Part shown: positions 1 to 8,036 of the stretch, piece by piece | Layout: each line of letters begins with the position of its first letter | Position numbering within the stretch: the first letter of the stretch is position 1 | DNA from: Comamonas testosteroni TK102 | GTDB lineage: Bacteria; Pseudomonadota; Gammaproteobacteria; Burkholderiales; Burkholderiaceae_C | Length of the DNA stretch: 64,000 nucleotides | Assembly (NCBI RefSeq): GCF_000739375.1 | Contig: NZ_CP006704.1 | Location: 5,208,001-5,272,000, forward strand | Reading direction: 5' to 3' | Translations under genes and position numbers: made by a program | The notes under the pieces: model-generated | What the model saw: only the letters and a program-made list of their open reading frames with translations | What the model was told of the DNA's origin: nothing | Database searches by the model: none

Positions 1-1721
1 GCCGCTTCAAGAAGGCCCCTGCGGAAATCCTGCAGCAAGCCCTGGCTGCCATCGAGAAGAAAAAGCAGATCCAGGCGCAGATCGATACCTGGGCCGAGGA
101 GCTGGGCCGCTGCGAGTGCCCGCAGGCGATTCGCGAGCAGCTCTACAAGATTCTGTTCAAGCCCGACAAGAACGCTCCCGAATACAAGGCCGTGGTCGAC
201 GCCAGCCGCGCCACCAAGCTGGCCCCGCTGGAGCTGCTGCACCGCGCAGGCGCCATCGACTCTTCCTACCAGTTCCACTGGAAGCGCTTCCTGTTCGACA
301 ACTTCCCCAAGGGCACGGGCTTCCCCGCCGTGCAGGCTCCCCAGCCGCCGGCCGATCTGCCCGTGGCCAATGTGCAGGCTTTCTCCATCGACGACTCGGC
401 CACCACCGAAATCGACGATGCGCTGTCCGTCACGGGCCTGGGCACGGGCACCGTCACCGTGGGCATCCACATTGCCGCTCCCGGTCTGGCCATCACGCCC
501 GGCGGCGAGCTCGACAAGCTGGGCCGCGCCCGCCTGTCCACGGTCTACATGCCCGGCTACAAGATCACCATGCTGCCCGACGACGTGGTGCATATCTACA
601 CGCTGGACGAGGGCCGCTCCAACCCAGCGGTCTCGCTCTATGTGCAGATCAACGAGGAAACGCTGGAGACCGTCTCCAGCGAAACCCGTCTCGAGCGCGT
701 GCCCGTGGAAGTCAACTTCCGCTACGACAAACTCGATCACATCGTCACCGAGGAATGGCTGACCGACTCCTCAATCCAGGTTGAAAACACGCCTGACTCC
801 TTGCAGGGAAAGCGCAAGGAGCTCACCTTTTTGCAGCGCTGGTCCAAATTCCTCAAGGCCAATCGCGAAGTGGTGCGCGGCAAGCCCGAGAACTTCAACC
901 GCCCGGACTACAACTTCCGCCTCGTCGGCAACGACGGCGCCGAGCCCAACGGCAGCGAGCAGGTGCAGATCACCGTGCGCAAGCGCGGCGCACCGCTGGA
1001 CCTGATCGTGGCCGAGGCCGCCATCGTGGCCAACAGCACCTGGGGCCTGATGCTGGCCGAGCACGGTGTGCCCGGCATCTACCGCAGCCAGGCCAGCCTG
1101 GCACCCGGCGTCAAGGTGCGCATGAGCACCAAGGCCTTGCCGCATGCAGGCATAGGCGTGAAGGCCTACTCCTGGGCCACCTCCCCGCTGCGCCGCTATG
1201 TGGATCTGGTCAATCAGTGGCAGATCATTGCCTGTGCCCGCCACGGCAAGACGGCGGCCCTGGCCGCCCCGTTCAAGCCCAAGGATGCCGAGCTGTTCGG
1301 CATCATCAGCAGCTTTGACGGCGCCTACAGCGCCTACAACGGCTATCAGGCCGGCATGGAGCGCTTCTGGACGCTCAAGTATCTGGAGCAGAACGGCATT
1401 ACCGAGCTCACGGCCAGCGTCTTCAAGGAAGGCCCCAACGGCTCCTTCCTGGTGCGCGCCGACAATCTGCCGCTGGTGCTGCCCGTGCTGGGTGCGCAGA
1501 ATCTCCCGCGCGCAGCCCATGTACGCGTCAGGCTCGGCGAGATCGACGAGATCTCGCTGGACATCTCGGGCACGCTGATCGAGCGCCTGGATGCAGATGC
1601 CGAGGCCGGGAACGACAGCGAGGACAGCGGCGAGGACGATGACGACACCGTGGCCGGCCCCATCTCCATTGCGGTGGACATGAACGACGCCGATCCCGCT
1701 GCAGACCAGCCAAAGTCCTGA
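1..1721 (+). CDS. RNB-family exoribonuclease (RNase II/R type), 5' end missing
   Basis: C-terminal part of a 3'-5' exoribonuclease that degrades RNA processively in the cytoplasm. The frame is open from base 3 to the TGA at 1719-1721, so the gene starts upstream of the window. The RNB catalytic signature is the stretch SIDDSATTEIDDAL, coded near 385-425. It keeps the Asp cluster of the Mg-binding site, with Glu where E. coli RNase II has Asp207 (my alignment). The motif around TSPLRRYVDLVNQWQ (near 1180) is the conserved substrate-contact region of RNB proteins. A small S1-like beta domain and a very acidic tail (NDSEDSGEDDDD) follow. The TonB-like gene begins 29 bp downstream on the same strand. 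RNase II versus RNase R cannot be settled without the N-terminus. Confidence 0.9.
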   Translation, partial: RFKKAPAEILQQALAAIEKKKQIQAQIDTWAEELGRCECPQAIREQLYKILFKPDKNAPEYKAVVDASRATKLAPLELLHRAGAIDSSYQFHWKRFLFDNFPKGTGFPAVQAPQPPADLPVANVQAFSIDDSATTEIDDALSVTGLGTGTVTVGIHIAAPGLAITPGGELDKLGRARLSTVYMPGYKITMLPDDVVHIYTLDEGRSNPAVSLYVQINEETLETVSSETRLERVPVEVNFRYDKLDHIVTEEWLTDSSIQVENTPDSLQGKRKELTFLQRWSKFLKANREVVRGKPENFNRPDYNFRLVGNDGAEPNGSEQVQITVRKRGAPLDLIVAEAAIVANSTWGLMLAEHGVPGIYRSQASLAPGVKVRMSTKALPHAGIGVKAYSWATSPLRRYVDLVNQWQIIACARHGKTAALAAPFKPKDAELFGIISSFDGAYSAYNGYQAGMERFWTLKYLEQNGITELTASVFKEGPNGSFLVRADNLPLVLPVLGAQNLPRAAHVRVRLGEIDEISLDISGTLIERLDADAEAGNDSEDSGEDDDDTVAGPISIAVDMNDADPAADQPKS

Positions 1722-1750
1722 TCTCCACACCTCATCGCCCTGACGCTGCC

Positions 1751-2611
1751 GTGAAACTGCCCACCTCTCTTCAACGACTGAGCACGCTGCAGCTGGCGCT
1801 GGGCGTGTCCATCGCCGTCCATGCCGTGTTGCTGACCATCCGGTTCGTGGATCCGGAAAGCTTCGAGCGCGTGTTTCAGGACACACCGCTGGAAGTGATT
1901 CTGGTCAACGCCCGCGCCAACGAGGTGCCGGACAAGGCGCAGGCCATCGCCCAGACCTCGCTGGCCGGAGGCGGCGATGCGGACCAGGGCCGGGCCACCA
2001 GCCCCATGCCCTACTCGGCCCTGACGGCCGTGGGCGACGACTTCGAGGAAAAGCAGCGCCAGCTCGATGCCATGCAGGAGCAGCAGCACCAGCTGCTGAC
2101 GCAGCTGCGCCAGCAGGTGGCCGCGCTGCCACCCATCGATCCTCGCCTGAGCGCCGACAACAAGGCCCTGGAAGCCCAGGAAGAAAAGCGCCTGCAGCTC
2201 ATCAAGCTGCTGGCCGAGATTGAAAAGCGCATCAACGAAGAAAACGCGCGGCCCAAGAAGCGCTATATCAGCCCAGCCACCAAGGAGGCCGTCTACGCCG
2301 TCTACTACGACGCGCTGCGCCGCAAGGTGGAAGACAAAGGCACGGAAAACTTTCCCGAAAACAAGGGCAAGAAGCTGTATGGCGAGCTGGTCATGATCCT
2401 GACCGTGAACCATGACGGCCGCGTGCTCTCCACCGAGGTCGTGCAGGGTTCGGGCAACCGCATGCTCGATACCCGTGCCGAGGCCATCGCCCGGGCCGCC
2501 GGCCCCTACGGCCACTTCGGCCCGGCCATGCGCACCAAGGCCGATCAGATCGCCGTCGTCTCGCGCTTCAGGTTCACACGCGAGCAGACACTGGAAACAG
2601 ACATAAGGTGA
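1751..2611 (+). CDS. TonB-like energy-transducer C-terminal domain protein
   Basis: A 286-residue protein with a GTG start. It has a short cytoplasmic N-terminus, one membrane anchor at about residues 14-31 (LALGVSIAVHAVLLTIRF), a charged coiled-coil-prone periplasmic stretch rich in Glu and Gln (about 95-175), and a C-terminal TonB-type domain (about 190-280, LYGELVMILTVNHDGRVLSTEVVQGSG). Such proteins link inner-membrane proton-motive-force complexes to outer-membrane partners. No exbB or exbD lies nearby, so its partner is unknown. It lies between the ribonuclease and aroE and was probably co-transcribed with the ribonuclease. The Shine-Dalgarno sequence is weak, so the exact start is uncertain. 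Confidence 0.75.
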   Translation: MKLPTSLQRLSTLQLALGVSIAVHAVLLTIRFVDPESFERVFQDTPLEVILVNARANEVPDKAQAIAQTSLAGGGDADQGRATSPMPYSALTAVGDDFEEKQRQLDAMQEQQHQLLTQLRQQVAALPPIDPRLSADNKALEAQEEKRLQLIKLLAEIEKRINEENARPKKRYISPATKEAVYAVYYDALRRKVEDKGTENFPENKGKKLYGELVMILTVNHDGRVLSTEVVQGSGNRMLDTRAEAIARAAGPYGHFGPAMRTKADQIAVVSRFRFTREQTLETDIR

Positions 2612-2776
2612 CCCCCTGTACCCCCTTCGACTTCTTTCCCCGCTCTCGCGCGGGGAGCGCAGCCAGTGCGCCGGGACGGCTCTTACACGGCTGCCTTGGC
2701 TTAGACTGCGTCGGTTTCGCAGGCCACTGACCCCAAGCGCACCCAACTCTGTTGAGCGATTTCTTTCAGCCTTTGT
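2612..2776. repeat. Intergenic region with a degenerate copy of the CCCCCTGAG 3'-end repeat
   Basis: The 165 bp between the TonB-like gene and aroE begin, right after the stop codon, with ACCCCCTG. They also contain a CCCCGC-TCTC-GCGGGG hairpin near 2639-2655 and a GGGACGGCTCTT stretch. These are the elements, in the same order, of the GC-rich repeat seen after mtgA, ftsZ, the Bug gene at 37482 and the SDR gene. The match is loose, so this copy is either degenerate or a distant relative. It may act as the transcription terminator of the upstream gene. Confidence 0.4.
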
Positions 2777-3646
2777 ATGACAAATACGCTTGATGCCTAC
2801 TGCGTCATGGGCAACCCCGTTGCCCATAGCCGCTCCCCCTGGATCCATGCCCGCTTTGCCGAGCTGACCGGCCAGCCCGTCAGCTACGAGCGCGCCCTGG
2901 TGCCGCTGGATGGCTTTGCCGATTTTGTGCGCGAGTTTGCCGCGCGCGGCGGCAAGGGCTGCAATGTGACCGTTCCCTTCAAGCTGCAGGCAGCCGAGCT
3001 GGCCACCAGCGCCAGCGAACGCGTGCGTCTGGCCGGTGCCGCCAATACCCTGGTATTCGGCAGCAACGGCATTCATGCCGACAACACCGACGGTCTGGGC
3101 ATCGTGGCCGACATCACCCGCAATGCCGGCGTGCCCATCACCGGGCGCAATGTGCTGCTGCTGGGTGCGGGTGGCGCAGCAGCCGGGGCACTCGGTTCGC
3201 TGATCGAGCAACAGCCGCAGCGCATCGTCGTCACCAACCGCACACAGGCCAAGGCCGTGGCGCTGATTGAGCAGCACGCGGCCATTGCCGCACTACATAA
3301 AGTAGAGCTGGCAGCACTTGAAAGACAAGTGCTTGAAACCGATTTGACCCAGAATTTCGACATCGTCATCAACGCCACGGCCAGCAGCCTGGCCGGGGCT
3401 GATGTGCCCGCCCCCGCCAGCGTTCTGCACGCACGCAGTCTGGCCTACGACATGATGTACGGCCCCGCCGCCCAGAATTTTCTGGACTGGGCCGGCAGCC
3501 ATGGCGCGCTGGCGCGTGATGGCCTGGGCATGCTGGTGGAGCAGGCCGCCGAGTCCTTTACGCTCTGGCGCGGCGTGCGTCCGCCGTCGGCACAAGTCTT
3601 GGCCGAGCTGCGCGCTATGCTGCACGCCGAAGCCACGCCACCATGA
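2777..3646 (+). CDS. aroE: Shikimate dehydrogenase (NADP+)
   Basis: Reduces 3-dehydroshikimate to shikimate in the aromatic amino acid pathway. The 289 residues are of usual length. The N-terminal substrate domain shows NPVAHSRSPWIHARF and the catalytic Lys of VTVPFK, followed by NTDG. The dinucleotide fold has GAGGAAAGAL and the NRTQAKA turn typical of NADP binding. The final helix contains EQAAESFTLWRG. The stop overlaps the mtgA start by 4 bp (ATGA), so the two are translationally coupled. Codons near 3313-3333 include a perfect stem (AGCACTTG-N5-CAAGTGCT). It resembles the interspersed palindromes of this genome and adds the residues LAALERQVLETDL in a variable region. Confidence 0.96.
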   Translation: MTNTLDAYCVMGNPVAHSRSPWIHARFAELTGQPVSYERALVPLDGFADFVREFAARGGKGCNVTVPFKLQAAELATSASERVRLAGAANTLVFGSNGIHADNTDGLGIVADITRNAGVPITGRNVLLLGAGGAAAGALGSLIEQQPQRIVVTNRTQAKAVALIEQHAAIAALHKVELAALERQVLETDLTQNFDIVINATASSLAGADVPAPASVLHARSLAYDMMYGPAAQNFLDWAGSHGALARDGLGMLVEQAAESFTLWRGVRPPSAQVLAELRAMLHAEATPP

Positions 3647-4356
3647 AAGCTCTCGGCCGACTGCTATTGCTGGTGCTTTGCGCCACCTTGCTGCTGCAAT
3701 TGTTTTTTGTGGCACGCATCGCAGTCATGGCCTGGCTGGATCCGGACTCCACCAGCTATCAGCGCTCCGAAGCCTGGCAGCTTGCGCACAGCAGCGAGGG
3801 CCTGCGCTGGCGCCAGCAATGGGTGAACTACGACCAGATCTCCGGCAACCTCAAGCGTGCGGTGATTGCCTCCGAGGACGCCGGCTTCATGGAGCATCAT
3901 GGCGTGGAATGGGATGCTGTTCAGAAGGCCTGGCAGCGCAATGCCAAAGCCGAGGCCAGAGCCGCCGGAAGCCACAGCAAGCCCGCCAAGATCTATGGCG
4001 GCTCCACCATCACCCAGCAGTTGGCCAAGAACCTGCTGCTGTCGGGCGAGCGCAACTTTCTGCGCAAGGGCCAGGAGCTGGTGCTGGCGCAATTGCTGGA
4101 GCTGATGCTGAGCAAGCAGCGCATTCTTGAGATCTACCTCAACAATGTGGAATGGGGCCAGGGCGTGTTCGGTGCCGAAGCCGCCGCACGGCACTACTTC
4201 CGCAAGAGTGCGGCCCAGCTCAATGCAGCTGAGGCGGCCAGACTGGCCGCCATGCTTCCGGCGCCCAAGCGCTTCGAGAAAATGCCGCAATCGCGTTATC
4301 TGGCGCAGCGCAGCCGCACAATTGCACGCTATATACCGATGGTGACAGCCCCCTGA
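3643..4356 (+). CDS. mtgA: Monofunctional biosynthetic peptidoglycan transglycosylase
   Basis: A GT51 glycosyltransferase that polymerises lipid II into glycan strands at the inner membrane. It has 237 residues, the usual length. An N-terminal membrane anchor (about 5-27, LLLLVLCATLLLQLFFVARIAV) is followed by the GT51 domain. The catalytic Glu lies in ASEDAGFMEHHG (about 74-85). The GGSTITQQLAKNL, KQRILEIYLNNVEWG and GAEAAARHYF motifs are all present. There is no transpeptidase domain, as expected for MtgA rather than a class A PBP. It overlaps aroE by 4 bp. Its stop codon is formed inside the repeat that follows (CCCTGA). Confidence 0.96.
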   Translation: MKALGRLLLLVLCATLLLQLFFVARIAVMAWLDPDSTSYQRSEAWQLAHSSEGLRWRQQWVNYDQISGNLKRAVIASEDAGFMEHHGVEWDAVQKAWQRNAKAEARAAGSHSKPAKIYGGSTITQQLAKNLLLSGERNFLRKGQELVLAQLLELMLSKQRILEIYLNNVEWGQGVFGAEAAARHYFRKSAAQLNAAEAARLAAMLPAPKRFEKMPQSRYLAQRSRTIARYIPMVTAP

Positions 4357-4440
4357 GGCGCTTCGCCTGGGCGGCCCGTGCCTTCGGCAGCATCGCCACG
4401 AGGCGGCTCTTGCTTGCTGCCACCCGCATGGAGCGTGAGG
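4349..4440 (+). repeat. GC-rich 3'-end repeat, copy after mtgA
   Basis: Begins CCCCCTGAGGCGCTTCGCC and ends near GCGGCTCTTGCTTG. It is in the same orientation relative to the upstream gene as the copies after ftsZ, after the Bug gene at 37482 and after the SDR gene. The mtgA stop codon lies inside the leading CCCCCTGAG. GGCGC-TTC-GCC can fold as a short stem and may help end transcription. Confidence 0.55.
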
Positions 4441-4466
4441 GTTTTGTACGTGGATAATCGACAGCC

Positions 4467-5015
4467 ATGCGAATTCTCGGAATCGACCCAGGCCTGCAGA
4501 CCACGGGTTTTGGCGTCATCGACATGGACGGTCAACGGCTGTCCTATGTGGCCAGCGGCACCATACGCACCAACAAGATGGAACTCGGCGACCTGCCGGG
4601 CCGTCTCAAGGTGCTGTTTGACGGCATCTCCGAAGTCGCCTCGCGCTACCAGCCCGAGGTGGCTGCCGTGGAAATCGTCTTCGTCAACGTCAACCCACAG
4701 TCCACGCTGCTGCTGGGCCAGGCCCGAGGCGCGGCGCTGACGGCCCTGGTCAACGCCAATCTCGCGGTTTCCGAGTACACCGCACTGCAGATGAAAAAAG
4801 CCGTGACCGGCCATGGTCGCGCGGCCAAGAATCAGATTCAGGAAATGGTCAAGCGCCTGCTGCAGCTGCCCGGCCTGCCCGGCACCGATGCCGCCGATGC
4901 GCTGGGACTGGCCATCACCCATGCCCATGCGGCGGCCGCCATGGGACTGATGGCCAAAGCCACCGATCTGCGCCGCAAGCAACATGCCATGTACCGGGGT
5001 GGACGGGTTTATTGA
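4467..5015 (+). CDS. ruvC: Crossover junction endodeoxyribonuclease RuvC
   Basis: Resolves Holliday junctions by paired nicking, together with RuvAB. It has 182 residues. The RNase-H-like acidic residues are visible: Asp in [14 protein letters not shown] (residue 7), Glu in [12 protein letters not shown] (about 68), and the Asp pair in [14 protein letters not shown] (about 140). The start ATG is 111 bp after mtgA, beyond a GC-rich repeat. The 3' end overlaps the convergent hydrolase gene by 7 bp, with no room for a terminator between them. ruvA and ruvB are not in the window. Confidence 0.97.
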   Translation: MRILGIDPGLQTTGFGVIDMDGQRLSYVASGTIRTNKMELGDLPGRLKVLFDGISEVASRYQPEVAAVEIVFVNVNPQSTLLLGQARGAALTALVNANLAVSEYTALQMKKAVTGHGRAAKNQIQEMVKRLLQLPGLPGTDAADALGLAITHAHAAAAMGLMAKATDLRRKQHAMYRGGRVY

Positions 5016-5861
5016 GCCAGTGCGGACCTGAGCCTGATCCACTGCGCGATCCTGGGAAACACATCGGATTGCGCATTGCCGGACATCAGCAACCGACTGT
5101 GGCTATAGTCCTCCGCAAAGCCAGCAGCCCTGCCACACAGCACAAACTCCACATCTGCCCCACCGAAGGTCCTGGCCAGGGCTTCGCAGCCCCGCCAGGG
5201 AGCGATCACACGGTCCGCAGATCCTGCAAGTGCCAGAACGGGAATCCGAACCTGGGCCAGGCTGCTCGGGTAATCCATGCCGTCCTTGCCGACAAAGCTG
5301 CGGCGCAGGTTCCAATGGCACCACTGTCGCATCAGGCGGGCGCTTTCCCTCTCGGGCCCCACCATGGAGCTTGCGGCCAGCCATTGCCTACGGCCTATCC
5401 AGGCCCTGTACCCGTGGATTGCGATCCGCGCTGAAAAGGTGGCAGCTGCATGGGTCGTCTGGGCGGCCAGCAACACGAGACCGGCCAGATGCGCCTGCGC
5501 ATGCTCGGGCTGGCGCGCTGCCCAGATGGCCGCGGCAATGCCTCCACCACTATGCCCGATGAATACCATGGACCGACCTTGCTCCTGGCGGAGAATCTCT
5601 TGAAGAGCGCTGTCAACATCCTGCTCGGCCACGGTTTCAAGGTCGTAATCGTGGCTGACTGACTGATTCAGTCCATGTCCTCGCCAATCGAAAAGCCAGA
5701 CGCCAAAACCCTGCGCGGCGAGGAATCGACCCAGCCTCTGGCATGAAGAGGCGCTGGAAAACGTGCCGTGCGTCAAGACCACCACAGCCCCCCCCTGCGG
5801 GGCCGATGCGTGTCAGCACGATGGAATGCCCATCCCTGGTCGGCACCTCGACTCTTCGCAT
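5009..5861 (-). CDS. Alpha/beta hydrolase, frameshifted near the 5' end at a run of eight G
   Basis: Serine hydrolase of the alpha/beta fold, substrate unknown. Visible residues are the oxyanion-region HGTFSS, the nucleophile elbow GHSGGG, an acid in [10 protein letters not shown] and a late His in EDYSHSRLL. The continuous frame runs only from 5785 (a GTG inside the first core strand, VVVLTHG). The bases upstream, in another frame, code for a fitting N-terminus ([23 protein letters not shown]) from an ATG at 5861, with a GGAGGG ribosome site 10 nt before it. The break falls exactly on eight consecutive G (coding strand, 5788-5795). Seven G would join the frames. It may be a sequencing error, a mutation or a phase-variable switch. 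As read, only a version shortened by about 25 residues is translatable. Confidence 0.8.
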
Positions 5862-6031
5862 ATAAAGTCAACCCTCCGTGATCCGCTCCGGGTCTGCATT
5901 GCAGTGCGTCCGCAGAATGTTCGGCCAGATTCTGGAGATGGTCAATTGCATGACCCAAACTGAGCCTGCTTTACAGGACTTCCATACAAAACAGCCGCGG
6001 CAGGCCACGACTTTTCGAGGGGTGTCAGTGC

Positions 6032-6460
6032 TTAGTAATTGCCCAGCACCATGGAGGCAATCACACCGGTGGCAATGGCGACCAGCAGATAGTCGCCGCC
6101 GTTCTGGATCCAGTGATAGCCGCGCGGCGGGGCCGACAGGCGGTGGCCGCGCCAGTCATTCACCACATAGTGCTGGCTGCGGTATTGGGGCGGCACGCGG
6201 CTGCCCTTGTACCAGTTATGGTCGGGACCGCCGCCACGGCGGCCGTTGTCGTGGCGCTCGGCACGTCGGTCGTCGCGCCGGTCATAGCGCTGCTCATGCC
6301 GGCCACGGTCATCATGACGACCGCCATGGCGCATGTCCTGCGGCCCATGACCGTTGCCACGGCCCGGAGGTGGGCCGGGCTGCGCCTGTACGGCCAGACT
6401 GCCCAGACCCAGACAGGCGGCAACCGAGGCGGAAAGAATGCGGGTAGTCAAACGGGACAT
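6032..6460 (-). CDS. RcnB-family periplasmic protein
   Basis: 142 residues: a signal peptide (cleavage probably after VQA, about residue 27), a low-complexity His/Arg/Gly/Asp-rich segment (about 28-80), then the RcnB domain with VVNDWRGHRLSAPPRGYHWIQNGGDYLLV and a hydrophobic end. E. coli RcnB takes part in nickel and cobalt homeostasis in the periplasm. Many paralogues have no tested role. The start is supported by AAGGAG 6 nt before the ATG. It is a single gene with its own upstream region. The His-rich stretch would suit metal binding, but that is inference. Confidence 0.8.
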   Translation of the reverse strand: MSRLTTRILSASVAACLGLGSLAVQAQPGPPPGRGNGHGPQDMRHGGRHDDRGRHEQRYDRRDDRRAERHDNGRRGGGPDHNWYKGSRVPPQYRSQHYVVNDWRGHRLSAPPRGYHWIQNGGDYLLVAIATGVIASMVLGNY

Positions 6461-6475
6461 GGATACTCCTTTGTC

Positions 6476-6662
6476 GAATCGTTTCGGTCAACAAGCGGTG
6501 CGGCACGCCATGGCGACCGCAGGCGTTCCATCTTCGCCCCATTTCGGCAGTGCCTGACGTGAGCAAATGCCGATTTACCACTTTTTGCCGGACGTTTACA
6601 AAGCAGAAACCAATGCAACGCCTGTCCGGCTTGCGCAAGCAGCTATCAAAATGAATAGCTTC
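6476..6662. repeat. Intergenic region with an interspersed palindrome fragment
   Basis: Between the RcnB-like gene and the end of the dcw cluster. It holds GCTTGCGCAAGC (perfect 12-bp palindrome, 6629-6640), immediately followed by AGCTAT-N8-ATAGCT (6641-6660). The core GCTATCAAAATGNNTAGC occurs again inside murF at 19477-19494. A separate pair GCCGGAC/GTCCGGC lies at 6587-6593 and 6624-6630. The palindromes lie 3' of the small membrane protein gene and may end its transcript, although there is no clear T run. Confidence 0.5.
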
Positions 6663-6839
6663 TCAGACAATGCGCCCCACCAGCATCACGGCAAAAAAGG
6701 CCAGACCGGCGATCACCGTCCACTTGAACAGCAGGAAACCCAGACGCTTGTACTGGGCCTTGCCGGTTCCCAGATAGAAGGCAAAGCTCAGCGCCGAAGC
6801 CAGAATCAGCAGGCTGGCCAGCCAGCGAAAGATCAGCAT
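6663..6839 (-). CDS. Small two-helix membrane protein downstream of lpxC
   Basis: 58 residues from the ATG at 6839, with AGGAG 4 nt upstream. A GTG at 6854 that overlaps the lpxC stop (GTGA) would add five residues. There are two predicted membrane helices (LIFRWLASLLILASALSFAFYL and FKWTVIAGLAFFAVMLVGRIV) joined by a short basic loop. It is the last gene of the dcw transcript. I do not recognise a function. Similar short proteins next to lpxC are, to my recollection, common in Burkholderiales. Confidence 0.7.
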   Translation of the reverse strand: MLIFRWLASLLILASALSFAFYLGTGKAQYKRLGFLLFKWTVIAGLAFFAVMLVGRIV

Positions 6840-6850
6840 GGAGCTCCTGC

Positions 6851-7774
6851 TCACCAGGCCTGGGCAGGCATGGCAAAGCCCTGAGGAGCCTGGCGCTCGC
6901 TCTCGAAGGTCACCATCTCCCAGGTCTCGGGCTGCGCCACCATGGCGCGCAGCAGCTTGTTGTTGAGGCCGTGGCCCGAACGAAAGGCACTGTAGGCTCC
7001 GAGAATGGGCCTGCCGATCAGATACAGATCGCCGATCGCATCGAGGATCTTGTGCTTGGCAAACTCGTCGTCATAGCGCAGACCGTCGCTGTTCAGGACC
7101 TTGTAGTCATCCATGACGATGGCGTTGTCCAGCCCGCCGCCCAGTGCCAGGCCGTTGTTGCGCAGCATTTCCACATCCTTGGTGAAGCCGAAGGTGCGCG
7201 CGCGGGCGATATCGCGTGTGTAGTTGTCCAGACCCATGTCGAACTCCACGCACTGCCCCGTGGAGTCCACGGCGGGGTGAGCGAAGTCGATCTCGAAGCG
7301 CAGCTTGAAGCCATGGTAGGGATCAAAGCGCGCCCATTTGAGGTTATGGCCTTCGCCTTCGCGCACCTCGATCGGGCTCTTGATACGGATGAAGCGCTTG
7401 GGGGCCTTTTGCAGCTCGATTCCGGCGCTTTGCAGCAGGAACACGAACGAGGACGAGGAGCCATCGAGGATCGGCACCTCTTCGGCCGTGATGTCCACAT
7501 AGAGGTTGTCGATTCCCAGGCCGGCGATGGCCGACATCAGGTGCTCGACCGTATGCACCTTGGCACCGCCGCTGCCGATGGTGGAGGCCATGCGCGTATC
7601 GGTCACGGCCTCGGCGGAAATGGGGATATCCACAGGCTCGGGCAAGTCCACGCGACGGAACACGATGCCGGTATCAGGCTGGGCAGGGCGCAGCGTCAAC
7701 TCGACACGCTGGCCGCTGTGCAGGCCCACGCCTACGGCACGGGAAATGGTCTTGATGGTACGTTGCTGAAGCAT
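6851..7774 (-). CDS. lpxC: UDP-3-O-acyl-N-acetylglucosamine deacetylase
   Basis: Zinc amidase that carries out the first committed step of lipid A synthesis. It has 307 residues. The zinc ligands are in [17 protein letters not shown] (His79-type) and [15 protein letters not shown] (His and Asp). The general acid/base His is in [12 protein letters not shown]. It closes the dcw cluster after ftsZ, as in many proteobacteria. A 262-bp gap with a GC-rich repeat separates it from ftsZ. It may therefore have its own promoter. Confidence 0.97.
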   Translation of the reverse strand: MLQQRTIKTISRAVGVGLHSGQRVELTLRPAQPDTGIVFRRVDLPEPVDIPISAEAVTDTRMASTIGSGGAKVHTVEHLMSAIAGLGIDNLYVDITAEEVPILDGSSSSFVFLLQSAGIELQKAPKRFIRIKSPIEVREGEGHNLKWARFDPYHGFKLRFEIDFAHPAVDSTGQCVEFDMGLDNYTRDIARARTFGFTKDVEMLRNNGLALGGGLDNAIVMDDYKVLNSDGLRYDDEFAKHKILDAIGDLYLIGRPILGAYSAFRSGHGLNNKLLRAMVAQPETWEMVTFESERQAPQGFAMPAQAW

Positions 7775-7924
7775 CTCTGTATTTTAAATGGGACAACCCC
7801 GAGCCGGCTTACACCAACCCAGGGTTGTCTTAATCGCTGCGATACAGCGAACTGATGGGCCTTCAGTCCTTAACGAACCAAAGGCCTTTGCGGCTGACGA
7901 TCAAGCCCTGGCGTACTCGGAGGC

Positions 7925-8036
7925 AGCGACACCGAGGAAGGGCCTGGGCGGCCCCGCCGCCCCGCACCGAGGGGGTCGTCCCCCTCCGGCGCAAAGCGCC
8001 AGAGAGAGGGACGCGGCAAAGCCGCTCAGGGGGAGC
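7925..8036 (-). repeat. GC-rich 3'-end repeat, copy after ftsZ
   Basis: Read on the minus strand it starts right after the ftsZ stop as CCCCCTGAGCGGCTTTGCCGC. It continues with a purine/pyrimidine tract, a GGGGGACGACCCCCT stretch and GTGCGGGGCGGC. The GCGGC-TTT-GCCGC segment is a strong stem. The copies at 37391-37480 and 39692-39765 share this order of blocks. It probably terminates or attenuates the ftsZ message. Confidence 0.65.

Noticed and set aside
1346..3277. A 643-codon open frame on the minus strand opposite the ribonuclease, TonB-like and aroE genes
   Set aside because: Its protein is a low-complexity Gly/His/Leu/Gln string without domains, and it lies opposite three well-supported genes. 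Long antisense frames are expected at this GC content.
6587..6630. Terminator made by GCCGGAC and GTCCGGC
   Set aside because: The loop is 30 nt and no T run follows on either strand.
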